Shown: positions 56,388 through 64,000 of the stretch, in pieces | How the letters are laid out: the number at the start of each line of letters is the position of its first letter | Position numbering within the stretch: the stretch's first letter is position 1 | NCBI GenBank assembly: GCA_021770065.1 | Contig: JAETRR010000002.1 | Coordinates: 186,001-250,000, forward strand | Origin: Lachnoclostridium sp. | GTDB lineage: Bacteria; Bacillota; Clostridia; Lachnospirales; Lachnospiraceae | DNA: 64,000 bases | Direction: 5' to 3' | Program-made: the position numbers and the translations under genes | Notes under the pieces: model-generated | The model's database searches: none | Told to the model about the DNA's origin: nothing | The model's input: the letters and a program-made list of their open reading frames with translations, nothing else

Positions 56388-56858
56388 ATTATAAATCCTC
56401 CATTTCTTTTTCGGTTAAGCGGCATGGGCAGCAGTGTTATGTGCGTGTGTGAATGAAGCAGATGTATTTGCAGTGGTGTGCAAATGGGATGCCTGCGCTT
56501 TATGATGGGAGTATAACATAGAAAACTTTCTCTGTTCTTTCGGGAATATAACGGAGTTGTAAGATTTGTAATGAATGCAGGTATGTATATTTTGGGGACG
56601 GACGGGGATGCCGCGAAACAGGACGCCGGGCTTTTCCATATCCTGTGTTCGGACGGTTCTCATACAGTCTGTCTGCTCTGTACGTACATTACCCTGATGA
56701 GTTTTTGTAAAGCAGAAAGTATTTTCGGGTAATGTGCGCCCATATCAGACAGACTGTATGCGAACAGCCGGACACTGGATATCGGAAAAGTCCGGCGTCC
56801 TGTTTCGCGGCATCCCCTGGTATTTTTATAATGTTTTATGGTTTTCTTTTGACGGGCG
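56388..56858. other. Gene-free stretch containing palindromic element B
   Basis: Between the ABC ATPase remnant and the 475-residue membrane protein. About 200 bases next to the ATPase hold only its leader (a TATACT-like box near 56514, with no clear -35). The rest is the palindromic element described separately. No ORF is credible. Confidence 0.6.
56604..56817. repeat. Palindromic element B (91-nt arms, 32-nt loop)
   Basis: Arms 56604-56694 and 56727-56817. The outer 34 bp have one mismatch; the inner part pairs with gaps. Inner sequence (GTCCGAACAC, GGATATGGAAAA, AGCAGACAG, GTAATGT) matches element A in the opposite orientation. It is flanked on one side by GGGGACGGAC, matching the GTCCGTCCC beside element A. 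Confidence 0.85.
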
Positions 56859-58187
56859 TTAATTATTCTGGTATTGGTTTATGAATGTCTGTATTTCGGA
56901 TTGGATTTCTTTTTTGTTTACGCTTAAGACTGTGATGGTGCGCTTTAAGGTGCGCGGCTCTTCTGTGGTTTTCGTCAGTCCGGTCTCGGTGTGTTCGTAT
57001 TTGATGAGGGTGTTGTATTCGTTGAGAATGTAGCGTTCTGTGGCTGTGAAGTTTTTGAGTTCTTCCCGGGCTTTTAGTGTTGCTCCGCTGGTATTGTAGT
57101 TTTCATTGAAGGTGATGGTGTAGCAGGTGTTCTGGTTTTGTTCTTCTTTTGTGACGGATGTTATGGCCTGGGGATTGAGGCCGGGGATTCCGGTGTAGGG
57201 CTCTATCCAGAATTCGGGTTCGTCCTGATGCTCTGTCCAAAGCTCTGCCCAGTCGGTTTCGGAAATCCATCGGCCGTCATAAGCCATTTTCCATGAAAAG
57301 GGATCTTCGGATTCACGGTAGTATTCCCGGTATATGGTGTTTTCTTTTCCCGGATCGAGAATCTGATTGTAGTATTTTTCGCCGGATGCCAGACAATAAG
57401 CGTGTGACAGGTCGTATGCATTGTTCTCGTCATAAACCGGTGCTTTCGGCTGTATGTCGGTCTCAAGGCGATAGTCCAGGCGGTAATCTGTAAGGGAATA
57501 ATAGTTAGTAATTCCCTGTTCTATCGTATTTATCATATATTGTTCTTCTTCCGGGAGCCGGGACATGGTTACCCTGTCTATTCTGGCCGTAAAAGCGAAA
57601 ACATTCAATATAATAAAATACACTGCCAAAAGTACTCCGCAGACTCCCGGAATCCATGCTTCGCATTTCCGCCCTATATCTTCTTTAGATTCATCCATGA
57701 GCAGAGCATAATGTAAATAAGCCAGGTGACACAGCCCCCAGTACAGCAGTGGGCCGGCTGCCATCATAATCCAGGGGAGCGGATGGCGGACCCCATAGCC
57801 TCCCCAGAATATAATCCAGGAAATCACTGATATCTGCAGGCCGATTGAGTAATAAGAAGTTTTTCCGCTGTTTCTGTCATAAAATTCCTGATTTCCGAAA
57901 TAGCAGCTGTACAGGAAGCGACCGCTCTCGATGATACTGATAAGTTCAATCACAAGAAGCCGCAGAAGGATTTCTATACCGGTGTCTCTGCCCATGTAAC
58001 TCTGTGACAGAGAAATGAGACCCGGCCATAACATAGCCAGTGCAAAAAGCAGCCATATCAATGCCTTATAAGACCAGTAATAGTTTTTCCACTCAATCAG
58101 CTCCATCCGTTCGTCTGACGTAATGTTTTCCGGATTCCGAAGAACATTCCATAAAATCCATTCCTTTTTCACTTCTCTGCCCTCCAT
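56859..58187 (-). CDS. Hypothetical polytopic membrane protein with extracytoplasmic C-terminus
   Basis: About 442 residues. A cytoplasmic N-terminus (KKEWILWNVLRNPENITSDE) is followed by six hydrophobic segments between residues ~40 and ~245, then a ~200-residue polar domain rich in Tyr, Glu and Asn, ending INQYQNN. I recognise no family. The start is uncertain: ATG at 58187 or a GTG at 58172 with GGAGGG upstream. It lies 17 nt after the XRE regulator gene, so regulator and membrane protein form a unit. Confidence 0.6.
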   Translation of the reverse strand: MEGREVKKEWILWNVLRNPENITSDERMELIEWKNYYWSYKALIWLLFALAMLWPGLISLSQSYMGRDTGIEILLRLLVIELISIIESGRFLYSCYFGNQEFYDRNSGKTSYYSIGLQISVISWIIFWGGYGVRHPLPWIMMAAGPLLYWGLCHLAYLHYALLMDESKEDIGRKCEAWIPGVCGVLLAVYFIILNVFAFTARIDRVTMSRLPEEEQYMINTIEQGITNYYSLTDYRLDYRLETDIQPKAPVYDENNAYDLSHAYCLASGEKYYNQILDPGKENTIYREYYRESEDPFSWKMAYDGRWISETDWAELWTEHQDEPEFWIEPYTGIPGLNPQAITSVTKEEQNQNTCYTITFNENYNTSGATLKAREELKNFTATERYILNEYNTLIKYEHTETGLTKTTEEPRTLKRTITVLSVNKKEIQSEIQTFINQYQNN

Positions 58188-58204
58188 TCCAGTTCCGTAA
58201 TATC

Positions 58205-58423
58205 CTACTGTTTTTCTAATTCCGTAATATCCTTCCAGAAGATTTCGTCCAGTGTTTTCCCCAGGGCATGGCAGATATTTAAACAAAGATTTAAAGTAGG
58301 ATTGTAATCTCCCCGTTCAATCATATTGATAGTCTGCCGGGATACTCCTACCAGCTTTGCCAGATCCTCCTGAGAATAGTCAAGCTCCGCTCTCGCCGCC
58401 TTCAGCTTTAAATTCTTTGCCAC
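58205..58423 (-). CDS. XRE-family helix-turn-helix regulator
   Basis: A 72-residue single-domain repressor: LKAARAELDYSQEDLAKLVG, SRQTINMIERGDYNPTLNL and GKTLDEIFWKD are typical of the small YgzD-like XRE group. I chose the GTG at 58423, which has AGAGGGCGG upstream; an ATG at 58444 has a poor site. Promoter and dyad operator are visible ~70 nt upstream. It probably autoregulates. Confidence 0.85.
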   Translation of the reverse strand: MAKNLKLKAARAELDYSQEDLAKLVGVSRQTINMIERGDYNPTLNLCLNICHALGKTLDEIFWKDITELEKQ

Positions 58424-58485
58424 ATTCCGCCGCCCTCTTTCCATAACCTGCACACATTCATTCGTACACAGATTTTTATAAATCC

Positions 58486-58528
58486 ATCATATCATTCATG
58501 CGACATTTTGTCAAATATAGTTGACAAA
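58486..58528 (-). promoter_or_regulatory. Promoter and operator-like dyad of the XRE gene
   Basis: On the minus strand TTGACA (58509-58514), a 17-nt spacer and TATGAT (58486-58491). An 8-bp dyad, TTTGTCAA and TTGACAAA with a 6-nt spacer (58507-58528), includes the -35 box, as expected for a repressor site. Confidence 0.7.
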
Positions 58529-58584
58529 TAGTTTATCCGGAGACGGTTTTCTTTTCCATATTCTTACGGGTATAAAAAAGAGCT

Positions 58585-59544
58585 TTAGCAGATACTCTGC
58601 CTCAGCTCATGTTTAGTCTTTTCTTGTGGATTTCCGGGCTGCCGGGGAAGGTATACAGAAAATACCGTTTCCGCTCCCGATGTGACCTTCATATAACCGC
58701 CCTGGATGCGGACAATCTCTCTGGCCAGATAAAGGCCGAGTCCCACACCTTCTTCCTCCCGGTTCTTAACCGAGCGGTAAAATCTCTGAAATATTTTTGG
58801 AATCTCATCTTCTGAAATACCACTTCCGTGATCGATTACATCAATCCTGTAAAAGAGTTCATAAGCACATCCCCGAAGAAGAATCGTATCCCCTTCACAG
58901 GTGTATTTTATGGCATTGTCCACAAGATTCCACAATGCTTCTCCCGTCCATTTCGGATCAAACCAGGCCAGTTCGCGGCCTTCTTCTATCTTCCATTCAA
59001 GCCGTACTCCTTTTTTCTGTGCCTGACAGGCCCCTTCTTCTGCAGCGCGGACCACAAGCTCCCTGACAGAGTGCATCCCGGGGGACGGCTGTATGATGCC
59101 CTGCTCCAGACGGGCTCCTTTGATAAGAGAGTCGATGAGAAATTGAAGCTTTCCGGCCTGGCGGCTGATTTGACGGGCCAGCCCGGCGGATTCCTCCGGC
59201 ACCTGCTCCTGAAGCAGTCCGGCGTACAGTACCAGATTGGCGATCGGTGTCTTGGTCTGATGGGAAATGTCAGCAACCAGACTGTGAATTTCTGCCTGTT
59301 CTTTTGAAAGTTCACGTTCCTTTCCGGCCTGACGGCTAAGATACCGGCCGAGCCTTGCCTCGAAGGAAGAAAAACGGCTTTCATCAAAATGCTGTTCTTC
59401 AAAGCTTCCATCCATAGCCGCTTCCAGCATTTGATCCAGCCGGTTAAGATGCCGGCTGGTACTGCTTTTCTGCACATAGACACAGACAGACAGTGCAAGA
59501 GCAATGATTGCAAATGCGATACAAAGCATCAAGTATTTATCCAT
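58585..59544 (-). CDS. Sensor histidine kinase
   Basis: A 319-residue kinase. One N-terminal transmembrane helix (CIAFAIIALALSVCVYVQ, residues ~6-25) with almost no outside loop is followed by a linker, then the H-box SLVADISHQTKTPIANL, N-box LVDNAIKYT, and G-boxes DHGSGI and GVGLGLYLAREIV. The lack of a sensory domain suggests intramembrane sensing, as in transporter-linked systems. It overlaps the response regulator by 8 bp. Confidence 0.9.
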   Translation of the reverse strand: MDKYLMLCIAFAIIALALSVCVYVQKSSTSRHLNRLDQMLEAAMDGSFEEQHFDESRFSSFEARLGRYLSRQAGKERELSKEQAEIHSLVADISHQTKTPIANLVLYAGLLQEQVPEESAGLARQISRQAGKLQFLIDSLIKGARLEQGIIQPSPGMHSVRELVVRAAEEGACQAQKKGVRLEWKIEEGRELAWFDPKWTGEALWNLVDNAIKYTCEGDTILLRGCAYELFYRIDVIDHGSGISEDEIPKIFQRFYRSVKNREEEGVGLGLYLAREIVRIQGGYMKVTSGAETVFSVYLPRQPGNPQEKTKHELRQSIC

Positions 59545-60247
59545 GTGAACCTCGCTGCATGCCTCCCGTCCGCTCATCTGACCAGGTATAACCGATTCCG
59601 TAGACGGTTTTGATATATCTGGGGGCAGAAGGGTTGTCCTCCAGCTTATCCCGGAGGCGTTTTACGGTGACGGACAGGGCATTTTCGTCTACGTACTGAG
59701 AACCGTCGGTCCACACGCGGTCCAGCAGTTCTTCCCGCTTGAGGGTGATCCCCCGGTTTTCCACTAACAGCTTTAAGAGCTTCTGCTCTGTTTTGCTGAG
59801 CTCAATGCGCTGATTCCCTTTGATAAATTCCATGCCGGAGAAGGAAAAATAGAATTTTCCAGTCTGATAGACCTGTAAGCCTCTGCGGCGCATTTTCCGC
59901 ATCTGGGTGTTGATCCGGGCGCGCAGCACCATCAGGCTGAATGGCTTAGTTATATAGTCGTCCGCTCCCAGCTCCAGGCCGGTGACAATCTCGGTTTCGA
60001 GATCGTTGGCCGTGAGAATTACAACCGGGATCTCCTGTTTTTCCTTAATCTCTTTTAGAAGGTTAAGTCCGCTGCCGTCCGGCAGATTCAGGTCCAGGAT
60101 CACTAGGGAGATCTCCCGGCTGTCTAAAGTTTTCCTGGCCCCGGCCAGATCCCAGGCCTGTAAAAACAGATATCCTTCTGCCTTTAATGCCAGGGCAATG
60201 CCGTTGCTGAGTGCTTTATCATCTTCTACAATCAAAATCTTTTCCAT
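59537..60247 (-). CDS. OmpR/PhoB-type response regulator
   Basis: A 236-residue regulator. In the receiver, Asp8/Asp9 (IVEDDKAL) and the phosphoacceptor LVILDLNLPDGSG are intact, with VVILTAND and DDYITKPFS. The winged-helix domain (ELSKTEQKLLKLLVENRG, RDKLEDNPSAPRYIKTVYGIGY) follows. AAGGAG precedes the ATG. Its kinase is encoded directly downstream. The likely target, an ABC exporter, survives nearby only as fragments. Confidence 0.93.
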   Translation of the reverse strand: MEKILIVEDDKALSNGIALALKAEGYLFLQAWDLAGARKTLDSREISLVILDLNLPDGSGLNLLKEIKEKQEIPVVILTANDLETEIVTGLELGADDYITKPFSLMVLRARINTQMRKMRRRGLQVYQTGKFYFSFSGMEFIKGNQRIELSKTEQKLLKLLVENRGITLKREELLDRVWTDGSQYVDENALSVTVKRLRDKLEDNPSAPRYIKTVYGIGYTWSDERTGGMQRGSHG

Positions 60248-60337
60248 AGGTTATGCTCCTTCTAGATGTCTGGTATTCGAATATATCGATTGTAGCGGAT
60301 GAACCTTGAAAAAGGATGATTCTTTTCTTAAGAATTC

Positions 60338-61027
60338 TTAAATTTTCCGTTTCATTTTCCGAAGGATATCTTTTGTCTCCTTGTCCACCCGATAGGATTC
60401 CGTAATCTTCTGAATGGCCTTGTTAAAAGTCCAGTCGTCCAGCTGATTATGCTTCAGGTAAGCCATGCTCTCCTCCGGAAAATGCACAAAATACACGGAT
60501 ACGGCCCAGGCAGCGGCCATCCGCACATAGTATGCTTCACTTACGATAGAATCAAAGGCCGCAAAGGCCCGCTCAAGATAAGCTTCCTCTGCAAAATGAC
60601 TCAGAAGCATCACAACACCAAAGCGGATCTCATATTCCTCCCGGGACTTAAGATATGGCTGAAGAAATTCCCACATCTCCTCCATGTGTTTTTTTGTCTC
60701 TTTTAAGGAGCCGCAGAACACGTCACACACCGCCCAGTTATTGATACGCGGAATAAATTCCCGGATAAGGGCAAGCCGCTTTTCAAAGTCCATCCTGGCA
60801 GAGGCTGTTACAAGCCCCTGGAGCATGTCATTTTCATACCATTCCCGGTTATTTTCCGCAAGGAAGGTCTCCCAGTCTCCCTTTGCAATTTCCTTTGCCA
60901 GTTTACGAAGATCCGGCACCCGGACTCCTAAAATATTGTCAATTCCCGGCAGAAGCCCGCTGTGGAATTCACGGTATTTATCATCTGCAAGCTCCAGCAG
61001 ACGCTGCCGCACCGTCTCTTTTGTCAT
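60338..61027 (-). CDS. AlkD-like DNA alkylation repair protein
   Basis: A 229-residue all-helical HEAT-like glycosylase. The WYENDMLQGLVTASARM, INNWAVCDVFCGSLKET and RFGVVMLLSHFAEEAYL stretches, with the conserved Trp and Asp residues, match AlkD. Enzymes of this group remove N3- and N7-alkyl purines. Its ATG overlaps the ogt stop by 4 nt, making an alkylation-repair pair. Confidence 0.88.
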   Translation of the reverse strand: MTKETVRQRLLELADDKYREFHSGLLPGIDNILGVRVPDLRKLAKEIAKGDWETFLAENNREWYENDMLQGLVTASARMDFEKRLALIREFIPRINNWAVCDVFCGSLKETKKHMEEMWEFLQPYLKSREEYEIRFGVVMLLSHFAEEAYLERAFAAFDSIVSEAYYVRMAAAWAVSVYFVHFPEESMAYLKHNQLDDWTFNKAIQKITESYRVDKETKDILRKMKRKI

Positions 61028-61533
61028 CTTATCTTTACACCTTCCAGCCGCAGCAGATATTCCTTAATATCCAGTGCCTTATTTTTTCCTGCATATCCGG
61101 TAAGACTTCCGTCCGCCCCGATTACACGGTGGCAGGGAACAATAATGGCAACGGGGTTGTTCCGGTTGGCCATCCCGACAGCCCGGCTTCCCTCAGGACA
61201 GCCGATTATCCTGGCAATCTCCCCGTAGCTTTTTGTCTCCCCGTAAGGAATCGCAAGAAGCGCCTTCCAGTCACGCATCTGAAATTCTGTCCCATGTAAA
61301 GACAGAGGAAGGTCAAACACTTTACGCTCCCCGGCAAAATACTCCGCAAGCTGACGCTCTGCCTCCAGAAGAAGCTCTGTTTTCTCCTCCGGAATATCCT
61401 GTGTCTTTGAAGAAGCACCAAAGGTAAGGCTGCAGATTCCCTTCCCGTCCTCAACAAGCTCCAGCTCTCCCACCGGCGTCCGGACCATACACTTTTTCTT
61501 ATTCAAAATAGTTGCAGCTTCTCGCTTCGTCAT
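61024..61533 (-). CDS. ogt: Methylated-DNA--protein-cysteine methyltransferase
   Basis: A 169-residue suicide repair enzyme. The helix-turn-helix part (WKALLAIPYGETKSYGEIAR) and the acceptor motif IIVPCHRVIGADGSLTGYAG are intact; Cys is the methyl acceptor from O6-methylguanine. The N-terminal start may be later (MVRTPVGE at 61488); as listed it overlaps the histidine-phosphatase gene by 35 bp. Confidence 0.93.
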   Translation of the reverse strand: MTKREAATILNKKKCMVRTPVGELELVEDGKGICSLTFGASSKTQDIPEEKTELLLEAERQLAEYFAGERKVFDLPLSLHGTEFQMRDWKALLAIPYGETKSYGEIARIIGCPEGSRAVGMANRNNPVAIIVPCHRVIGADGSLTGYAGKNKALDIKEYLLRLEGVKIR

Positions 61534-62140
61534 AATAGATCACATTCTCCTGTCTCAGGGTGATTTTTCCCTCATTCACATCCAGAATCGAAACCCCGCA
61601 GTTCTTATGTACGCCTCCATTCCAGAAATCTTTTAAATCCGTGATCGTAATGCTGCTTAACAGTCCCTTCACCACAGCCCCATGTCCGGACAGCAGAATC
61701 GTCTTGTCCTGGTAATCTTTCTGATGCACCAGTTCCTGCAGAAACTGTGTAGTCCGCTCGCAAAGCTGCCGGATAGACTCGCCTCCTTTTGGCGGCACAT
61801 ACTCCCCCGGACTCGTAAAAAACTTCTCAAAATCCGGGTCCGGTATATTCCATCCCTCTTTCTGACAGCAGAGTCCCTCATAAGATCCAAAGCAGATTTC
61901 CCGAAGCCTTTCATCCGGAATAATGGGAATCTTTCGTTCCCCCCGGATAATCTCGGCAGTCTCCCTGGCCCGTTTCAAAGGACTGGTAAAAATCAGATCA
62001 AACTCCACATCCCGAAGTCCCTCTGCCGTAAGTTCTGCCACCTCAATCCCGTTCTGATTCAGAGGAATATCCGTAGCTCCCTGCAAAAGACGTTTCGTAT
62101 TCCAATCCGTCTCTCCGTGACGAATCAAATAAATTACCAT
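61499..62140 (-). CDS. Histidine phosphatase family protein
   Basis: A 213-residue phosphoglycerate-mutase-like phosphatase. The catalytic RHG is in YLIRHGETDWNTKRLLQG, the second His is in LLSGHGAVVKG, and the partner Arg and Glu lie in SPLKRARETAEI and LREICFGSYEG. The substrate is unknown (cobC or GpmB types look alike). I chose the start MVIYLIRHGE at 62140 over one seven codons earlier. Confidence 0.9.
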   Translation of the reverse strand: MVIYLIRHGETDWNTKRLLQGATDIPLNQNGIEVAELTAEGLRDVEFDLIFTSPLKRARETAEIIRGERKIPIIPDERLREICFGSYEGLCCQKEGWNIPDPDFEKFFTSPGEYVPPKGGESIRQLCERTTQFLQELVHQKDYQDKTILLSGHGAVVKGLLSSITITDLKDFWNGGVHKNCGVSILDVNEGKITLRQENVIYYDEARSCNYFE

Positions 62141-62236
62141 TATATGCTTCACTCCTTGCATCCGTATTCATTTTCTATCTGTTTTTCAGCAGAACCGTCC
62201 GTATCCGATGGAATCTGATTCATAGATAACAGCACA

Positions 62237-63235
62237 TCAATGGTTATCCAGCGCTGCCTCAAATTCCTCCAGATTATCTTCTGTCACAAAAAAACCAAAC
62301 CCCTGGCTCTCCAATTCCGCATCTGTAACATTGTTAAAAATACGATCAATAATCATATCGCCTACGTCCTCCGTATAATGACTGGATTCATAATAGTTAT
62401 TCCTGTCTTCCGTGACGGCATTGATCCCGCTGAAATTGTAATACCCTGTCTTTTGCTGCTCACCCAGCAGCTTCAGGAAGGTGGCATACCCGAAATATTT
62501 TGATTGGGCATAGGTAGAGGAATATATGGGATTGGTAAACAAAATGAAGTTTATATCGTACTTTTCACAAAGTTCTGAAATCCTTCGTATGCTTCCCAGC
62601 GCATCATCAATATAATAGTGATAATAGGTTCCCCAATAAGGCGTGTCACCCTCCCAGTTTCCTCCCAGAGACGGGTCGCGTCTGCTGGAACCGCTCCGAT
62701 AATAGCGATCTACATAATCCGGATCCTCAATCTCATGGTCCAGGGTTACCTCCAGAGAAGAGAGTACGCCCCGGATGCTGAGATAATTGGCATAGAAGGC
62801 AAGTTTGTTCTCTCTGGGGTAAGGAATGCGGTAAAACTGCTTTTCATGGATGGAAGGCTCTACAAAACAGGAAATATTATCCACGCCCACCATAACGTTT
62901 TTCGGAATAATTCCATTCTCAATAAGCTCCTCGAGATTCTCCAGATGCTCCTTGGGAAGCCCTTCGGAGTAAGACATGTTGTACCACTTTCCTTCGGGAA
63001 TTTTTTCTACGTCAATGAAGCCTGTCCGGGAAGAACCGAACAGGAAGGAATCGAATTTATCCGGATTGTGGAGGATATACTGCATTTTGATATAATTGCT
63101 GTTGGGTTCTACACCGTTGTCACGAATCCGTCTCCAGTGGAATACGTTGTAGGGATCCGCCAGGATGGGGACGGCTATTTCCAAAATCAGTATAAATAGC
63201 ACAAAAGGGGCTATCTTTTTCAAAAAAGTTTTCAT
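62237..63235 (-). CDS. SGNH-like surface acylation protein, second locus
   Basis: A 332-residue protein. An N-terminal membrane segment (IAPFVLFILILEIAVPIL) is followed by DSFLFGSSRTGFIDVE (SGNH block I-like Ser) and, near the C-terminus, NNYYESSHYTEDVGDMIIDRI with the expected Asp/His-like pair. It has no ILEI-like C-terminus, unlike the copy at 34.7 kb. Its partner is the MBOAT gene just upstream. Function: probably completion of O-acylation of a surface glycan. Confidence 0.75.
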   Translation of the reverse strand: MKTFLKKIAPFVLFILILEIAVPILADPYNVFHWRRIRDNGVEPNSNYIKMQYILHNPDKFDSFLFGSSRTGFIDVEKIPEGKWYNMSYSEGLPKEHLENLEELIENGIIPKNVMVGVDNISCFVEPSIHEKQFYRIPYPRENKLAFYANYLSIRGVLSSLEVTLDHEIEDPDYVDRYYRSGSSRRDPSLGGNWEGDTPYWGTYYHYYIDDALGSIRRISELCEKYDINFILFTNPIYSSTYAQSKYFGYATFLKLLGEQQKTGYYNFSGINAVTEDRNNYYESSHYTEDVGDMIIDRIFNNVTDAELESQGFGFFVTEDNLEEFEAALDNH

Positions 63236-63287
63236 TCGGATCTCCATTTGTTTTTTGAAGGATACCTGTCAGTTTGTATCTGAACTG

Positions 63288-64000
63288 CTAAAACTGAAAA
63301 TATACAAACTCGTATTCGCCCAGCTGGCGGCTGTATAAGATTACGAATAATAATAAAAAGTAGAGGGCATAGCGGAGGGGTTTTTTTAAGGTTCCCAGGC
63401 GTTCCCAGATGCTTTTTGTCTGTTCCAGGTAATCGTGTGCCAGCAGTATCAGTATACATACTATGCTGATAATAAGGGTCTGTATGCCGGAGGCCTGTAC
63501 CATACCGGCCCCCTGGTAGGCATGATAGCCGTCTATAAGGTAGGCAGCCGGATTGGTGATTCCGTCCAGCAGATGGGTCAGCACATAGAATGCGTCAGAG
63601 ACAGTATTGGCCCGGAAAAAAATCCAGGTCACTGTTACAAACAGGAAGGTCAGCCCGATGCGGAGCCAGCTTTTTTTCTTTGTATCTATGTGAAAGATGC
63701 GGTTCCACTCCCGTTCCAGAATCTGACCTAAGCCGTGGATGCCTCCCCACAGAACATAGGTCCAATCAGCCCCGTGCCAGAGACCGCTGACCAGGAAGGT
63801 GACCAGCAGGTTCCATCTTGTCCGCCACGCTCCTTTACGGTTGCCGCCCAGTGGGATGTATACATAATCCCGGAACCAGGTGGACAGAGAGATATGCCAG
63901 CGGCTCCAGAATTCCCGGATAGAGGCGGAAAAGTACGGGCTTTTAAAATTGGTCATAAGATCGATGTCCAGAAGCTCTGCCGTTCCCACTGCGATATCCG
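63288..64000 (-). CDS. MBOAT family O-acyltransferase, 5' end outside window
   Basis: The C-terminal ~235 residues of a DltB/AlgI-type acyltransferase. REFWSRWHISLSTWFRDYVY, IPLGGNRKGAWRTRW and the catalytic VSGLWHGADWTYVLWGG are seen, with the remaining helices to the stop. The frame is open through to 64000 (DIAVGTAEL preceding DIDLM), so the gene continues to the right. It precedes the SGNH gene, repeating the arrangement at 34.7-37.6 kb. Confidence 0.9.
   Translation of the reverse strand, partial: DIAVGTAELLDIDLMTNFKSPYFSASIREFWSRWHISLSTWFRDYVYIPLGGNRKGAWRTRWNLLVTFLVSGLWHGADWTYVLWGGIHGLGQILEREWNRIFHIDTKKKSWLRIGLTFLFVTVTWIFFRANTVSDAFYVLTHLLDGITNPAAYLIDGYHAYQGAGMVQASGIQTLIISIVCILILLAHDYLEQTKSIWERLGTLKKPLRYALYFLLLFVILYSRQLGEYEFVYFQF

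Overview
The window is 64 kb of a low-to-moderate GC Firmicutes chromosome, most likely a Lachnospiraceae (Clostridium cluster XIVa; Blautia/Dorea/Lachnoclostridium-like). The evidence is the gene orders themselves: rplU-prp-rpmA-obg-yhbY-nadD-yqeK-rsfS with the RNase G / TIGR03936 / TIGR03960 genes upstream, a FAD oxidoreductase-cmk-ispH-rpsA block, an Rnf complex, type III glutamine synthetase, Prp-processed L27 and an HisZ-dependent short HisG. Family assignments were made by reading the translations; nothing was searched.

Layout. 1-5.8 kb: start of rnfC, a PF06541-type membrane protein, then rpsA, ispH, cmk and an HI0933/BaiN-like flavoprotein. 5.8-11.4 kb: GNAT acetyltransferase, a trio of uncharacterised envelope genes (membrane protein, TPM protein with Gly/His tail, zinc-ribbon membrane protein) and a frameshifted second GNAT gene. 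11.6-14.6 kb: a hemerythrin protein that looks like a deletion chimera, divergent from lexA with a LexA box inside its promoter, then NUDIX and DUF554 genes. 14.6-23 kb: the ribosome/assembly operon and radical SAM genes. 23-27 kb: GT-C-like membrane proteins. 27-33 kb: a his operon with two fusions (HisZ-HisG and half-HisF-HisI-HisE) and an embedded membrane acyltransferase, then recU. 33-38.6 kb: M50-like protease, TPR protein, SGNH/MBOAT acylation pair, RluA. 39-42.6 kb: the plus-strand glnN-purF pair behind a promoter-proximal terminator.

42.9-55.3 kb is the most interesting part: twelve colinear minus-strand genes, bmpA, yjjI, udp-like, deoB, crp/fnr-like, yjjW, nucleoside ABC ATPase, two permeases, YczE-like, deoD and deoC. 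They form a complete import and catabolism route for (deoxy)nucleosides, with the uncharacterised glycyl radical enzyme YjjI and its activase YjjW built in. E. coli also keeps yjjI-yjjW beside deoCABD, so the association spans phyla and suggests that YjjI acts on a product of deoxyribose breakdown.

55.5-64 kb: an ABC exporter reduced to fragments, an XRE regulator with a membrane protein, an intact OmpR-type two-component system, the alkylation-repair pair alkD-ogt, a histidine phosphatase, and a second SGNH/MBOAT pair running off the window.

Two approximately 210-nt palindromic elements (42666-42874 and 56604-56817) belong to one family. Their inner arms and loop sizes match, but their outer 26 bp differ between copies while staying paired within each copy. 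Other non-coding signals are a cluster of seven G-runs upstream of the nucleoside operon, tandem hairpins between obg and yhbY, and an operator-like dyad at the XRE promoter.
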